From NCBI GenBank assembly GCA_016793325.1, contig JAEUKI010000012.1, positions 95,225 through 159,224 on the forward strand: 64,000 nt of DNA, in the 5' to 3' direction. The notes under the pieces were generated by a model. That model was not told the origin of the DNA and did no database searches. It worked only from the letters and a program-made list of their open reading frames with translations. The position numbers and the translations under genes are program-made. Positions 1 through 9,047 of the stretch are shown in pieces (position 1 is the first letter of the stretch; every line of letters starts with the position of its first letter). This DNA comes from Myxococcales bacterium. GTDB lineage: Bacteria > Myxococcota_A > Polyangia > Polyangiales > Ga0077539.

Positions 1-784
1 TGATCACGAGCGACTCGGCGCGCACGCGCTCGGCGATCGTGCGCCCGTCCCACGCGCGAAGCTGCACGAGAAAGTGCTCGTCCGCGACGGCGCGATAGCG
101 CACGCCCCGCGCGAGCGCCTCGATCGCTTGCGGCGAGGGCGACTGCGCCCACCACATGGGCGCGAGCGTTCGAAACAGCTTCACGAGGTCGCGCGGGTCG
201 CGCAGCGTACCTTGCGGCGTCGACAGCGACGCGAGCTCGCGAACCCCGGATTCGCCGAGCGCTACGCGCGCGCGCTCGGGCATCGCGCGCAGCTGTCGCC
301 CGTCGCGCACCGGCGAGACGAGCACGAGGCGACGGACGCACTCGGGGTGCGTGGCCGCGAGCTCGAGCGCGATCGCGCCGCCAAAATCGTGGCCGATCAC
401 GTCGATCGGCGCGCGCTCCGAGAGGCGACGGGCGAGCTGCGCGAGGTCGCCCGCGGCGGCGGCGATCGTGTATCCCTCGGCGTCCGGCGGCGCTTCGCTC
501 GCGCCGTGGCCACGCAAATCGACGTACACAACACGCGTGCGCTGGTCCGCGAGCTCGTCGAACGCCGGGCGCAAATAGTGGTGATCGAGCCCCGGTCCTC
601 CGTGAACGACGAGCCGCACCGCGCCGTCCGATGGGCCGATTTGAACGGTGTTCAATTCGATGGCGCCGACGCGAATCCGCGCCGTCCGGCTCGGCCGGGC
701 GAGGCCGTCGCCTTGCTCCTTGCGGCACGCCGCGACCGTCGCCGACGCGAGCGAGAGCACAAACGAGCGGCGGTCCAATCGCAC
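1..784 (-). CDS. alpha/beta hydrolase, Tat-type lipoprotein (3' end beyond window)
   Basis: Reading the minus strand from a GTG at 784 gives an N-terminus with twin arginines (DRRSF), a hydrophobic stretch and a Cys at a lipobox-like ATVAAC, so it is probably Tat-exported and lipidated. The hydrolase fold follows: an HGGPG oxyanion motif at residues 61-65, then VVYVDLRGHG, then a nucleophile elbow reading GHDFGG near residue 133. An Asp at the elbow is typical of epoxide hydrolases and haloalkane dehalogenases, while HGGPG is more typical of Ser-type iminopeptidases, so the chemistry is open. The frame runs off the left edge after about 260 residues. A TTG at 778 just before DRRSF is another possible start. 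No clear ribosome binding site was seen. Confidence 0.8.
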   Translation of the reverse strand, partial: MRLDRRSFVLSLASATVAACRKEQGDGLARPSRTARIRVGAIELNTVQIGPSDGAVRLVVHGGPGLDHHYLRPAFDELADQRTRVVYVDLRGHGASEAPPDAEGYTIAAAAGDLAQLARRLSERAPIDVIGHDFGGAIALELAATHPECVRRLVLVSPVRDGRQLRAMPERARVALGESGVRELASLSTPQGTLRDPRDLVKLFRTLAPMWWAQSPSPQAIEALARGVRYRAVADEHFLVQLRAWDGRTIAERVRAESLVI

Positions 785-922
785 GACCAGCGTGTTCAGC
801 ACACGCGCGGATCGAGCGCAAATTGTCCGCGCGCGACGAGGCGCCTCGGGTCGACTTCGCCGCGCGATCGCCGCGTGTTTGCTCGGACGCGTGCGGCGGT
901 GGTAGTGCGGAGGCGAGCTTCG

Positions 923-1855
923 ATGGCAGACGCAGATCGAGACGAGTTGGCCGCGCTGGTTCGCGGCTGGACCGCGCACTTCGAGTGGGGCCGCGAGTCC
1001 GGCGCGATCGCGCTCCGTCGTCGTGGCGGAGCGTCGCTCCCCACCGCGGGCGAAGCGCCGCGGGTCGCGGCTCCCGTCGAAACTCCGCGCGTTCCAGCCG
1101 CGGTCGAGGCGCCCAGCCCCGCGCCGGTCGCGCACGTCGTCGCGCCGCAGCCCCCTCGCGCGCCGCCGATCGTCGAGGTCGCGAAGCCCTCGCCTGCACC
1201 GACGCCACCAGCGCAAGCAGAGACGAGACCGCTCTTCGAAGAGCCGCGCCGCACGTTCGCGCCGGTGGTGTACGCCGAAGAGCGCGCGCGATTGCTCACG
1301 GTGGTCGAGGACCAAGCGCGCGAGTGCCGGAGCTGTCGGCTCTGCGAGGGCCGCAATCAATCGGTCTTCGCGCGCGGAAGCACCAACGCTGAGCTCTTCT
1401 TCGTCGGCGAAGCGCCCGGCGCAGACGAGGATCGCATCGGAAAGCCCTTCGTCGGCGCCGCGGGAAAACTCCTCGACCGGATCCTCGCCGCGATGAAGAT
1501 GTCCGAAGACGACGTCTACATCGCCAACGTGATCAAGTGCCGACCGCCGAACAATCGCCCGCCCGAGCCCGACGAAGCGGCCGCGTGCGGACCGTTTCTC
1601 GAGCGACAGATCGAGCTGCTTCGACCGAAGGTGATCGTCGCGTGGGGGCGCACCCCGACGTCGTTTCTCTTGAAGAAGACCGAGTCGATGACCCGGCTTC
1701 GGGGGCGCTGGCATGAATACATGGGCATCCCCGTGCTCGTGACGTGGCACCCTGCGTATCTGCTGCGCAACCCGGACGCGAAGAAGGACACGTGGGCGGA
1801 CATGAAGCTGGTCCTCGAGAAGCTCGGCCGCCCTGCGCCGACAGGTCGCGCATGA
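923..1855 (+). CDS. uracil-DNA glycosylase, family 4 (Fe-S type)
   Basis: A 310-residue protein that removes uracil from DNA in base excision repair. The catalytic domain covers about residues 128-300. It has GEAPG at 163-167, GKPFVGAAG at 173-181 and a WHPAY block near 270. Cys135, Cys138, Cys206 and Cys222 fit the four [4Fe-4S] ligands of family 4. Residues 45-105 form a Pro/Ala/Val-rich linker that makes this longer than a minimal family 4 enzyme. The ATG at 923 follows GGAGGCGAG, a good ribosome binding site. The open frame runs far upstream, but that part lies antisense to the hydrolase gene and does not look like protein. Its stop overlaps the next start (ATGA). Confidence 0.9.
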   Translation: MADADRDELAALVRGWTAHFEWGRESGAIALRRRGGASLPTAGEAPRVAAPVETPRVPAAVEAPSPAPVAHVVAPQPPRAPPIVEVAKPSPAPTPPAQAETRPLFEEPRRTFAPVVYAEERARLLTVVEDQARECRSCRLCEGRNQSVFARGSTNAELFFVGEAPGADEDRIGKPFVGAAGKLLDRILAAMKMSEDDVYIANVIKCRPPNNRPPEPDEAAACGPFLERQIELLRPKVIVAWGRTPTSFLLKKTESMTRLRGRWHEYMGIPVLVTWHPAYLLRNPDAKKDTWADMKLVLEKLGRPAPTGRA

Positions 1856-2805
1856 GCACGACCGAACGATCTCTGGGCGGCGACGAAGAGCTGGTCGGGC
1901 TGGGCGACGAGTCACCGTTCGCGTTCGACGAGACGCCGGTCGACCTCGACGACCGCGAGGCCGAAGAGTTCATCGAGGCCTCGCTCGAGGTCGGCGCGTT
2001 GGGCTCGGCGCTCGGCGCGATGGATGACGAGGCGATGCTCGGCGCGCTCGAGCCGCTCGACGACGACGTCGCGCGCGCGGGGTCGTGGATCGCCGACGAA
2101 TCCGAGGCGCCGCTCGATGACGAGCGCTCGCTCGCGGTGGATCGAACGTACGAGCCGTTGACGGACGACGTCGGCGGCGTCGACGAGAGCGCGATCGACT
2201 TGGGGGCGCTTCCGCCGCTCGATCGCGGCGAAGACGACGAAGACGGGCCGTTCGCGGTCGAAGCGCCGACGATGATCACCGCGCCGAGCGCCTTCGCGTT
2301 GCCATCGCCGCCGGCGCGATCGTTTGTCGCGATCAGCGAGCGGGACGCGGACGCGCTGGTGCTCGCTCGAAGTGACACGCTTCGCACGAATGACGGCGTC
2401 GATCGGTCTGCCGAGCGAACGGCGCACCGAAGAAGCGACGCGCCCGAGGCCATCGTCGCGGCGGTCCGCGTCCGCGAGCTCCTCGCGTTTTGCTTCGCGA
2501 ACGGCGGGGGAAAAGTCAGCCGCGACGGAGGCGACACCTTCGTCGACGCCCCGTGGATGCAAGGGGCGACCGCGCTCGCGGCGAGCGCTTCGCAGCTCTT
2601 CGCTGCGGTGTACGACGCGCCCGTCGACCGTTGCACGATCGTTCGTGACGCGGGCTCGTCGATCGATCGCGTGGTGGACGTTCACGGGTTCGCGGTCAAC
2701 GACGAGCTCGGCTTCGCGGTGCGCGCGCTCGTGGTGCTCGACGACGAGGCGACGCGGATCCTCGTGCGAACCGCGTCTGCGAGCTACGTCGTGTCGATCG
2801 CGTGA
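1852..2805 (+). CDS. hypothetical acidic protein coupled to the UDG
   Basis: A 317-residue protein with no recognised domain. The ATG overlaps the UDG stop as ATGA, so the two are probably co-translated. The first 140 residues are very rich in Asp, Glu, Ala and Leu (many DDE and LDD runs) and look disordered. The rest (about 200-317) is better ordered, with alternating hydrophobic strands (ELLAFCFANGGG, QLFAAVYDAP, TRILVRTASASYVVSIA) that suggest a small beta-rich domain, possibly propeller-like. There is no signal peptide or membrane segment. The coding frame is clear, but the function is unknown. Confidence 0.7.
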   Translation: MSTTERSLGGDEELVGLGDESPFAFDETPVDLDDREAEEFIEASLEVGALGSALGAMDDEAMLGALEPLDDDVARAGSWIADESEAPLDDERSLAVDRTYEPLTDDVGGVDESAIDLGALPPLDRGEDDEDGPFAVEAPTMITAPSAFALPSPPARSFVAISERDADALVLARSDTLRTNDGVDRSAERTAHRRSDAPEAIVAAVRVRELLAFCFANGGGKVSRDGGDTFVDAPWMQGATALAASASQLFAAVYDAPVDRCTIVRDAGSSIDRVVDVHGFAVNDELGFAVRALVVLDDEATRILVRTASASYVVSIA

Positions 2806-2827
2806 GCGAGCGCGCTCGCGGCGCTGG

Positions 2828-3820
2828 CTACGTCTCGAGCACGCGACGATCGTAGCGCTGGCGAAAGACCCACAGCGCGATGAAGCCGACGAGCACCGCG
2901 AACCAGAGCGTGGCGATCCTGACGAGGAGCGTGGCGGCCGCGGCGGGCGCGGCGGGCATGGCGCCGAGCGAAGTGAGCATCGTTCGCATCGTGAGCTCGG
3001 TGCCGCCGAGGCCGCCCGGGAGCATCGCGAGCGCGCCGGCGACGGTGGCGGTTCCGTAGACGAAGAACGAGAGCGCGAGCGACGTCGGCTGGCCGAGGCC
3101 GCGCAAGATCACCCACAGCCCCACGCACTCGAGCCCCCACGCGACGATCGAGACGAGCGTCGTCGCGATCACCGCGGACGGCGAGAGCACGGTTCGCAGC
3201 GCTCCGTACGCCTCGCGCAGTTTGGGAACGATCTTCGCCAGCGGCCCGAGCTTCGACGCGATCACGAACACGAGCTCCGCGGCCGCGGGCACGAACACGA
3301 AGAAGAACACGGCGGACACGAGCGCGAGCGCGGCGAGTCCGATCCACGCATACCCAGCAAAATACGCGCTCCCGACGCCCACGAGCAGCACGAGCGCGAG
3401 CAAGTCCGTCACGCGATCGGCGATCACGATCGGCGCCGACAGCGCCACGGGCGTCCCGCGCGCCGAGGCGAGCAGCGCGCTCCGAAAGACCTCGCCGGCC
3501 TTTCCGGGCGTGATGCTCATCGCGAATCCCGCGAGAAAAATCGCAAACGATTCGCCCCTCGGCACCGGCTCGAAGGGCTCGACCGTCGCCGCCTCTGGCG
3601 TCGCGCCGATGCGCAACCGTCGCAGGTAGTACTCCCACTTCGCGAAGCGCAGGACATAGTTGCCGAACGCGAGCGCGAGCGACGCACCGAAGGTCCACCA
3701 AGCGTATTGCCCGAGCACTGCCCGAAGCGATCGAACGTCGGACGCCACGGCGAGCACCGCGTACACGAGCAGGGCAAACACGGTGACGGCGACCAGCGTT
3801 CGTCCGATGTTCGGCTTCAC
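2828..3820 (-). CDS. lysylphosphatidylglycerol synthase/flippase-like integral membrane protein
   Basis: A 330-residue polytopic membrane protein with about eight hydrophobic helices. It resembles the bacterial UPF0104/flippase-like family (the membrane region of MprF). Landmarks are an early YVLRFAKWEYYLRRL segment, the loop SITPGKAGEVFRS and a late GGLGGTE motif, all typical of that family. Some members move or modify lipids, but no substrate can be assigned here. There is no soluble lysyltransferase domain. The GTG start at 3820 overlaps the TGA of the small upstream gene, which argues for translational coupling. The long minus-strand extension upstream of 3820 is antisense to the TPR gene and was discarded. 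Confidence 0.8.
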   Translation of the reverse strand: MKPNIGRTLVAVTVFALLVYAVLAVASDVRSLRAVLGQYAWWTFGASLALAFGNYVLRFAKWEYYLRRLRIGATPEAATVEPFEPVPRGESFAIFLAGFAMSITPGKAGEVFRSALLASARGTPVALSAPIVIADRVTDLLALVLLVGVGSAYFAGYAWIGLAALALVSAVFFFVFVPAAAELVFVIASKLGPLAKIVPKLREAYGALRTVLSPSAVIATTLVSIVAWGLECVGLWVILRGLGQPTSLALSFFVYGTATVAGALAMLPGGLGGTELTMRTMLTSLGAMPAAPAAAATLLVRIATLWFAVLVGFIALWVFRQRYDRRVLET

Positions 3821-4014
3821 CGGGCGCGGATCCTTCGAACCACGGCGACGACGATCACGACGACGACGACGGCGATCGCGACCGAGAGCAGCACCGTCGG
3901 CGCCCGCGGAGAATCCAGGCCGAACCACCCGCGTCGCAGCGTTCCGGCAGGGGGGCGATCGATGCGCACTCCCTGCGCGAGGGCTGCGAGCGTGACTGTG
4001 TCGAGTCCGAACAC
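3817..4014 (-). CDS. small single-pass membrane protein, hypothetical
   Basis: About 65 residues from a GTG at 4014. The C-terminal half is one strongly hydrophobic helix of Val, Ile and Ala (about residues 38-60) followed by a basic tail (RRIRAR), so the C-terminus probably lies in the cytoplasm. Its TGA overlaps the GTG of the flippase-like gene. The frame is also open to 4125 with an ATG, but that would overlap the divergent TPR gene. The exact start is uncertain and no family was recognised. Confidence 0.5.
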   Translation of the reverse strand: MFGLDTVTLAALAQGVRIDRPPAGTLRRGWFGLDSPRAPTVLLSVAIAVVVVVIVVAVVRRIRAR

Positions 4015-4108
4015 GGTCGCGGAAGGTACGCCCTCGACCGCGCTTCGACAACGCGTCTCGTCGCGCGAGCGCGGCCAAGCTGCGGTACAGTCCCGCCCGA
4101 CGCACTTG

Positions 4109-5374
4109 ATGACCAAGACGCGCACTCCGTCCGAAGTCGACGCAGAGGACTTCCTCTATCACCTGTACCGCGGGAGCGAAGCGCTCACCGAAGGCAGGCT
4201 CGACCTCGCGCGCGACTCGCTCGAAACCGCGCTCAAGATGCAGCCGCGGGACCCGTCGGCGCAGGACCTGCTCGGCAAGCTCTACTTCAAGCTCGGCGTG
4301 TATCCGCGCGCGATCGAGCTCTATCAAGAGATCGTCCGGCAGTACCCGGACAGCCTTCCCCCGCGGATCAACCTCGCGCTCGCGTACCTGAAGACCGCGC
4401 AGCTCCGCGAGGCCGTCGCGCACTTGTTGCCCGTGATCGAGCGCGATCCCGGCCACATTCGCGCGTGGGGCTACCTCGGTCTGTGCTGGTCGCGGCTGTC
4501 CGAGTTTGCGAAGGCGAGAGAGGCCTTCACGCGCGCGGGCCACGAGGGCATGGCGCGCAAGATGGAAGAGGCGCTCGAAGCCCAATACGGCGCGAGCGGA
4601 TCGCCGTTCATTCCAGCGAACTCGCCGCTGCCGACGGACTCGCAGCGCGACGTCGTCGACGACATCGACGCGTCCGCGCTCGAGCCGGGGGCCGTGCAAA
4701 TCGCCTCGGATACGCCGTCCGCGCCGGGCCGTTGGGTCACGCGCGAACCGGGAGAGCCCTTCGGTGATGATCGCGTCGCGCCGAGCACGCTCGCGGCGTG
4801 GTGCACGCGACGCGCGCTCGTGGCGACGGGACGAACGCTCGAGATCGTCGACGGGATGCTCCTCGCGTACGAGGGCTGCGCCTTGCGCTTGGATCGCTCG
4901 GTCTTCGGCGTGGACTTCACGCGAGGACCCGCGGTGCGAAGCCGCGACGGCGACGCGTTCGACGGAAGCCCGCCGCTCTGCTGGATCGGCGCCGGGTGGT
5001 GCGCGTTGCCCGCGCGACCGCGCTGCGAGAGGACGCTGTTGATGCTCCGGGACGAAGCGCTGTGCGTGCTCGAGCGCTACGTGCTCGGGTTCGATGGGGG
5101 CCTCCACCTCGAGCACGCGGTCGTGGCGTCGGGGCTTCGCGTGGCGAGCTTCGTCGGGCGCGGCGCGGTGGCGTTCGAAGCAGAGGGCACGGTACGCGTG
5201 CTCAGAATTCAAAACGCCGCGCAAAACGCGACCGCTACGGTGGCTCCCGAGCTGCTCGTCGCGTGGTCGCCCGGCGTCGCGATCGACGAGCAAGACGGGC
5301 TCGTCTTGCTCTCGGGCGACGGCGTGGTGGCGGTGCGCGTTCCGACGTCGATCGAGGGGAGGAGCGCGCTGTGA
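4109..5374 (+). CDS. TPR protein with C-terminal beta-rich (AIM24-like?) domain
   Basis: A 421-residue soluble protein. Residues 10-150 contain three to four TPR units, with canonical spacing in GRLDLARDSLETAL, GVYPRAIELYQEIV and AQLREAVAHLLPVI, so it is likely a protein-protein scaffold. After a Pro/Ser-rich linker, residues 225-415 are beta-rich with repeated hydrophobic strands. LLAYEG and GAVAFEAEG segments loosely recall the AIM24 fold, but this is only an impression. A TACAGT hexamer at 4086-4091 could be its -10 box. The stop overlaps the pgsA start (GTGA), so the two are probably expressed together. Confidence 0.75.
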   Translation: MTKTRTPSEVDAEDFLYHLYRGSEALTEGRLDLARDSLETALKMQPRDPSAQDLLGKLYFKLGVYPRAIELYQEIVRQYPDSLPPRINLALAYLKTAQLREAVAHLLPVIERDPGHIRAWGYLGLCWSRLSEFAKAREAFTRAGHEGMARKMEEALEAQYGASGSPFIPANSPLPTDSQRDVVDDIDASALEPGAVQIASDTPSAPGRWVTREPGEPFGDDRVAPSTLAAWCTRRALVATGRTLEIVDGMLLAYEGCALRLDRSVFGVDFTRGPAVRSRDGDAFDGSPPLCWIGAGWCALPARPRCERTLLMLRDEALCVLERYVLGFDGGLHLEHAVVASGLRVASFVGRGAVAFEAEGTVRVLRIQNAAQNATATVAPELLVAWSPGVAIDEQDGLVLLSGDGVVAVRVPTSIEGRSAL

Positions 5375-6003
5375 GCGAGCAAACGCCGCGTCGCCGACGC
5401 AAGGCATTCTGGGCGGACGCGTTGAACATCCCCAACGCGCTCACGATGGCGCGGATCGTCGCGATCCCGCTGGTGCTCTACTTCGTGTCCCTCGCGACGC
5501 CCCTCAGCGCGATGATCGCCGCGCACTTGTGGGGCTTGCTCTCGATCACGGATTTTCTCGACGGCTACCTCGCGCGAAAGATGGGCGTCGAGAGCGTCGT
5601 CGGAAAGTTTCTCGACCCGCTCGCGGACAAGCTGTTCGTGATGGCGCTGCTCGTCTACCTCGTCCCCATGGGGCGCATCCCCGCGTGGATGGTGGTGGTC
5701 CTCGTAGCGCGAGAGATCACGATCACTGGGCTTCGCGCGATCGCTTCGTCCGAAGGGATCGTGATGGCCGCGCAGTCCGGCGGAAAGTGGAAGACCGCGA
5801 TCCAGATGCTCGGGATCTTGTTCTTGATCATCCACTTTCCGTATCGCGCGATCCCGTTCTACGACAAACCCGTGGACTTCAACCTCGTGGGCCAGTGGCT
5901 GATGCTCATCAGCGTGGGGCTCTCGCTGTTGAGCTTCGTCGAGTACGGCAAGTTCTTCGCGGATGGAATCGAAGCGCGCGAGCGCGCCGCCGAAGAGAGC
6001 TGA
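5371..6003 (+). CDS. pgsA: CDP-diacylglycerol--glycerol-3-phosphate 3-phosphatidyltransferase
   Basis: A 210-residue integral membrane enzyme of the CDP-alcohol phosphotransferase family. It makes phosphatidylglycerol phosphate from CDP-diacylglycerol and glycerol-3-phosphate, the committed step to phosphatidylglycerol and cardiolipin. The signature DG-x2-AR-x8-G-x3-D-x3-D is complete (FLDGYLARKMG through GKFLDPLADK, residues about 68-93). The N-terminus has NIPNALTMARI, typical of PgsA. About five hydrophobic helices are visible. The GTG start is preceded by GGGGAGGAG. A possible lipid flippase-like gene lies close by on the other strand. Confidence 0.93.
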   Translation: MSEQTPRRRRKAFWADALNIPNALTMARIVAIPLVLYFVSLATPLSAMIAAHLWGLLSITDFLDGYLARKMGVESVVGKFLDPLADKLFVMALLVYLVPMGRIPAWMVVVLVAREITITGLRAIASSEGIVMAAQSGGKWKTAIQMLGILFLIIHFPYRAIPFYDKPVDFNLVGQWLMLISVGLSLLSFVEYGKFFADGIEARERAAEES

Positions 6004-6027
6004 GCGACGGCAGTCGCGACGTCGACG

Positions 6028-7719
6028 TCACGCGCCTTCGTCCGAAGGAGGGCGCAAACGCAGGACGAACACCGTCCCGCCCCCGTCGCGCTCGCGCGGT
6101 TCGATCGAGCCCTTGTGCGCATCGACGATCTGTCGCACGACCGCGAGCCCGAGCCCCGTGCCTCGGCTGCTGCGCTCGGAGTAGAACGACTCGAAGATCT
6201 TCTCCCTGGATTCTCGGGCGATTCCGACGCCGCGATCGGCGACGAAGATCGCGGGCTGCTCGCTCTCGCGCGCGACCCAGAGCTCGACGGGCGAGCCGTC
6301 GGGCGACGCCTGGCCGCCGTTTCTCACGAGGTTCCACAGCACTTGGCGGAGCTGCTGCGGGTCGACCATCGCGACGACGTCTCGCTCGCAGAGCGACTCG
6401 ACGACGATCGGCGGGCTGATACCCGACTCTTTCGACGCGATCGACGCAAACTCGCGCACGAGGTCGAACAGCTTCGCGCGCTCGAGCTCGGGAGGCCTCG
6501 GTCGCGCGAACGCCAGCATGTCGCCGACGAGACGATTCAGCCGCGCCGATTCGCGGAGCACCGTCGAGAGCAGCTCTCGGTCTTCGGCCGCGAGCGACTC
6601 GGACTCGCGCACGAGCTCGACGCAGCCAGAGATCGCGCCGAGGGGGTTTCTGATTTCGTGTGCCATTCCAGCGGCGAGACGCCCGAGCACCGCGAGCTTC
6701 TCCGCGCGCTCGACTTGCGCGCGGAGCTGCTCGCTGCTCGTGCGATCTTCGAGGACGACGAGGCGACCTCGGTCGACGCCGTTGCGATCCACGAGGGGCG
6801 AGAGCGTCCACGCGATGAACGGCGCGTCAGGCTCCTCGCTCGCGCGCGACGTGCCCGCGACCGTGGCGGTCGACGCAAACGCCGATGGCTCGACGAACGC
6901 GAGCGCCTCGCGAACGCTCGTTCCGACGAGCGCGGCGCCGGTCTTGCCGAGCAGCACTTCTGCGACGGGATTGGCGCTCTCGATTTCGCCCGACGCGCCG
7001 ACCGTCACGAGCCCGACAGGAATCGACCGGAGCACGTCTTCGTGCAGCGCCACGAGGTCCGCGCGCTGGTTCTCGAGCTCGACGAGGGCTCCTCCCGCGC
7101 GGCGCAAGCGCTCGGCCAACGCGCCGCCCAGCGCGGCGACGAGCGGGATCGCAACGGCCTGCGCGACGAGCTGCACCGCGAGCTCGTCACGGGACATCTC
7201 GAAGTGCTTCCCGATCCAAAACGCGGTCGGCCAGCGATAGAGGTACGCGATCGTCACGAGCCCGTAGGACACCGCGCTCGCCGCAGCGGTCACGCGCGCA
7301 GCGTTGCTCCCGAGCACGAGCGCCGCGCTCAACGCGGGCACCGCGACGAAGAACCCGAGCGGCGACGCGGGACCGCCCGTGACGATCGCCACGGCGACGT
7401 ACGCAAACAGGTCGAGCGCGATCTGGAGCACCGCGAGCCGCCGTAGATTGCGGCCGAACCCGAGCCACACGGCGTAGGCGATCGACACGACGTACACAGC
7501 CACGATCGTCCACGTGAGCGTCGACGACGGGTCGCCCGACGACCCCACGAGCACGATCGTGAGCAGTCCCGTGATCGCGATCACCCGCGAGAGCGTGAGC
7601 CGCACGAGCCGCGCTCGGAGGCGGTTGTCCGGCGCTGGCTGCGCGGGCTCGGCGCGCGTCGAGAAGATCTCGTTGTTGCGGTCGAGCCCGCGAGGGGGAG
7701 GGATCGTCGGTGCAGGCAT
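6028..7719 (-). CDS. pilS: PilS-type sensor histidine kinase
   Basis: 563 residues. Five to six membrane helices span about 40-205, a coiled linker follows, then a PAS-like domain (225-330), then HisKA with the phospho-acceptor His354 in MAHEIRNPLG. The HATPase domain has NLVRNGGQAS, ADRGVGI and SRGTGLGLA. In Pseudomonas and Myxococcus, PilS with PilR controls pilin transcription, and this gene follows pilB, pilT and pilC on the same strand with a 22 bp gap to pilC. No response regulator follows: the next gene is pgsA, which converges on it. An NtrB-like role cannot be excluded. Confidence 0.85.
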   Translation of the reverse strand: MPAPTIPPPRGLDRNNEIFSTRAEPAQPAPDNRLRARLVRLTLSRVIAITGLLTIVLVGSSGDPSSTLTWTIVAVYVVSIAYAVWLGFGRNLRRLAVLQIALDLFAYVAVAIVTGGPASPLGFFVAVPALSAALVLGSNAARVTAAASAVSYGLVTIAYLYRWPTAFWIGKHFEMSRDELAVQLVAQAVAIPLVAALGGALAERLRRAGGALVELENQRADLVALHEDVLRSIPVGLVTVGASGEIESANPVAEVLLGKTGAALVGTSVREALAFVEPSAFASTATVAGTSRASEEPDAPFIAWTLSPLVDRNGVDRGRLVVLEDRTSSEQLRAQVERAEKLAVLGRLAAGMAHEIRNPLGAISGCVELVRESESLAAEDRELLSTVLRESARLNRLVGDMLAFARPRPPELERAKLFDLVREFASIASKESGISPPIVVESLCERDVVAMVDPQQLRQVLWNLVRNGGQASPDGSPVELWVARESEQPAIFVADRGVGIARESREKIFESFYSERSSRGTGLGLAVVRQIVDAHKGSIEPRERDGGGTVFVLRLRPPSDEGA

Positions 7720-7741
7720 CGCGGGCCCTATCGAGCCGCGC

Positions 7742-8953
7742 TCAGCTCGCCTTGACCTTGCCCGCGATTTCGAAGATCGGCAGGTACATCGCGATCAGGA
7801 TCACGCCGCAGACGCCGCCGAGGCCGACCATCATGAGCGGCTCGAGCAGCGACGTGAGCGCGGCGACGGCGACGTCGACCTCTTCTTCGTAGAAGTCTGC
7901 GATCTTGTTGAGCATGGTGTCGAGCGCGCCGGTCTGCTCGCCGACGCCGATCATCTGCACCACCATGGGCGGAAACGCCTTGGTCTCGAGCAGCGGCTCC
8001 GAGAGGTTGCGACCTTCGGAGATGCGCGCGCGCGCGGTCTGGATCGCCTTTTCGATCACGACGTTGCCAGCGCTGGCCGCGACGATGTCGAGCGCGTCGA
8101 GGATGGGAACGCCGGACGACAGCAGCGTCCCGAGCGTTCGCGTGAACCGCGCGACGGCGATCTTGCGCATCACCGGGCCGATGAGCGGCATCTCGAGCAA
8201 CATTCGGTGCGCGAACTCGCGGCCCGCGGGCTGGCGGTACGCCCACGTGACGCCCGCGGCCGTTCCCGCTCCGACGATCACCATGAGCGGGAGCCACTTC
8301 ACGAAGCCCTGCGAGATCGAGATCACGAGCTTGGTGAGCGCCGGCATCTCGTCGGCCGCGCCGAAGTCCGCGAACATCTGCGAGAACGTCGGGATCACCC
8401 ACGTCATCAGCACGCTGATCACGATCACCGAGATGCCGACGATCGCCGTCGGGTACACGAGCGCGCCGCGCACCTGGCGGGCGAGCTTGACGCGCTTCTC
8501 GATGTACACCGCGAGCCGGTTGAGGATCGTGTCGAGAATACCGCCGATTTCGCCGGCCTTTACGAGGTTGCAGTAGAGGTGGTCGAACACCTTCGGGTGC
8601 CGCGCGAGCGACTCGCTGAAGTTGCGCCCTTGCTCGACGTTGTTCTTCACGTCGCGGAGGATGTTCGCGAAGAAGGGGTTGTCGTTTTGGTTCGCGAGGA
8701 TGTCGAGGCACTGCACGAGCGGCAGACCGGCGTCGATCATCGTCGAGAACTGGCGCGTGAAGATCACGAGGTCCTTCGGCGTGACGCCTTGACCGATCGT
8801 GATGTTGATCTCGCGGCCCTTCTTCTTGACCTTGATGGGGTTCAGCTGTTGCGAGCGGAGCCAATTGGAGACGGCGTCCTCGCTCTCCGCCTCGCGCACG
8901 CCGCGGCGGAGTTCGCCAGTGCGCGCTTTGGCCTCGTACACGAACTCGGGCAT
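7742..8953 (-). CDS. pilC: type IV pilus inner-membrane platform protein PilC
   Basis: 403 residues with two copies of the GspF/PilC domain. Each carries the family pattern of FTRQFSTMIDAGLPL (first) and FTRTLGTLLSSGVPI (second). Three membrane helices are visible: about 167-195, 220-240 and the C-terminal GVILIAMYLPIFEIAG. It anchors the motor ATPases to the pilus base. The start was set at the ATG giving MPEFVYEAKA, the conserved N-terminus, rather than 13 codons further upstream. It lies between pilT and pilS in one minus-strand operon. Confidence 0.95.
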   Translation of the reverse strand: MPEFVYEAKARTGELRRGVREAESEDAVSNWLRSQQLNPIKVKKKGREINITIGQGVTPKDLVIFTRQFSTMIDAGLPLVQCLDILANQNDNPFFANILRDVKNNVEQGRNFSESLARHPKVFDHLYCNLVKAGEIGGILDTILNRLAVYIEKRVKLARQVRGALVYPTAIVGISVIVISVLMTWVIPTFSQMFADFGAADEMPALTKLVISISQGFVKWLPLMVIVGAGTAAGVTWAYRQPAGREFAHRMLLEMPLIGPVMRKIAVARFTRTLGTLLSSGVPILDALDIVAASAGNVVIEKAIQTARARISEGRNLSEPLLETKAFPPMVVQMIGVGEQTGALDTMLNKIADFYEEEVDVAVAALTSLLEPLMMVGLGGVCGVILIAMYLPIFEIAGKVKAS

Positions 8954-9047
8954 CGCCCGGCCATCGTACGGACTCGCCCTATGCGCGGTCAAAATCTCCC
9001 GCGTATCGTCGCGACCATCCCCCGTTCGTACATCCCCCCACCGGTGG

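Noticed and set aside
74..922. Long open frame continuous with the UDG gene, suggesting a 593-residue protein
   Set aside because: The part before 923 is antisense to a clear hydrolase gene and is Arg-rich without domain features; a good ribosome binding site precedes the ATG at 923.
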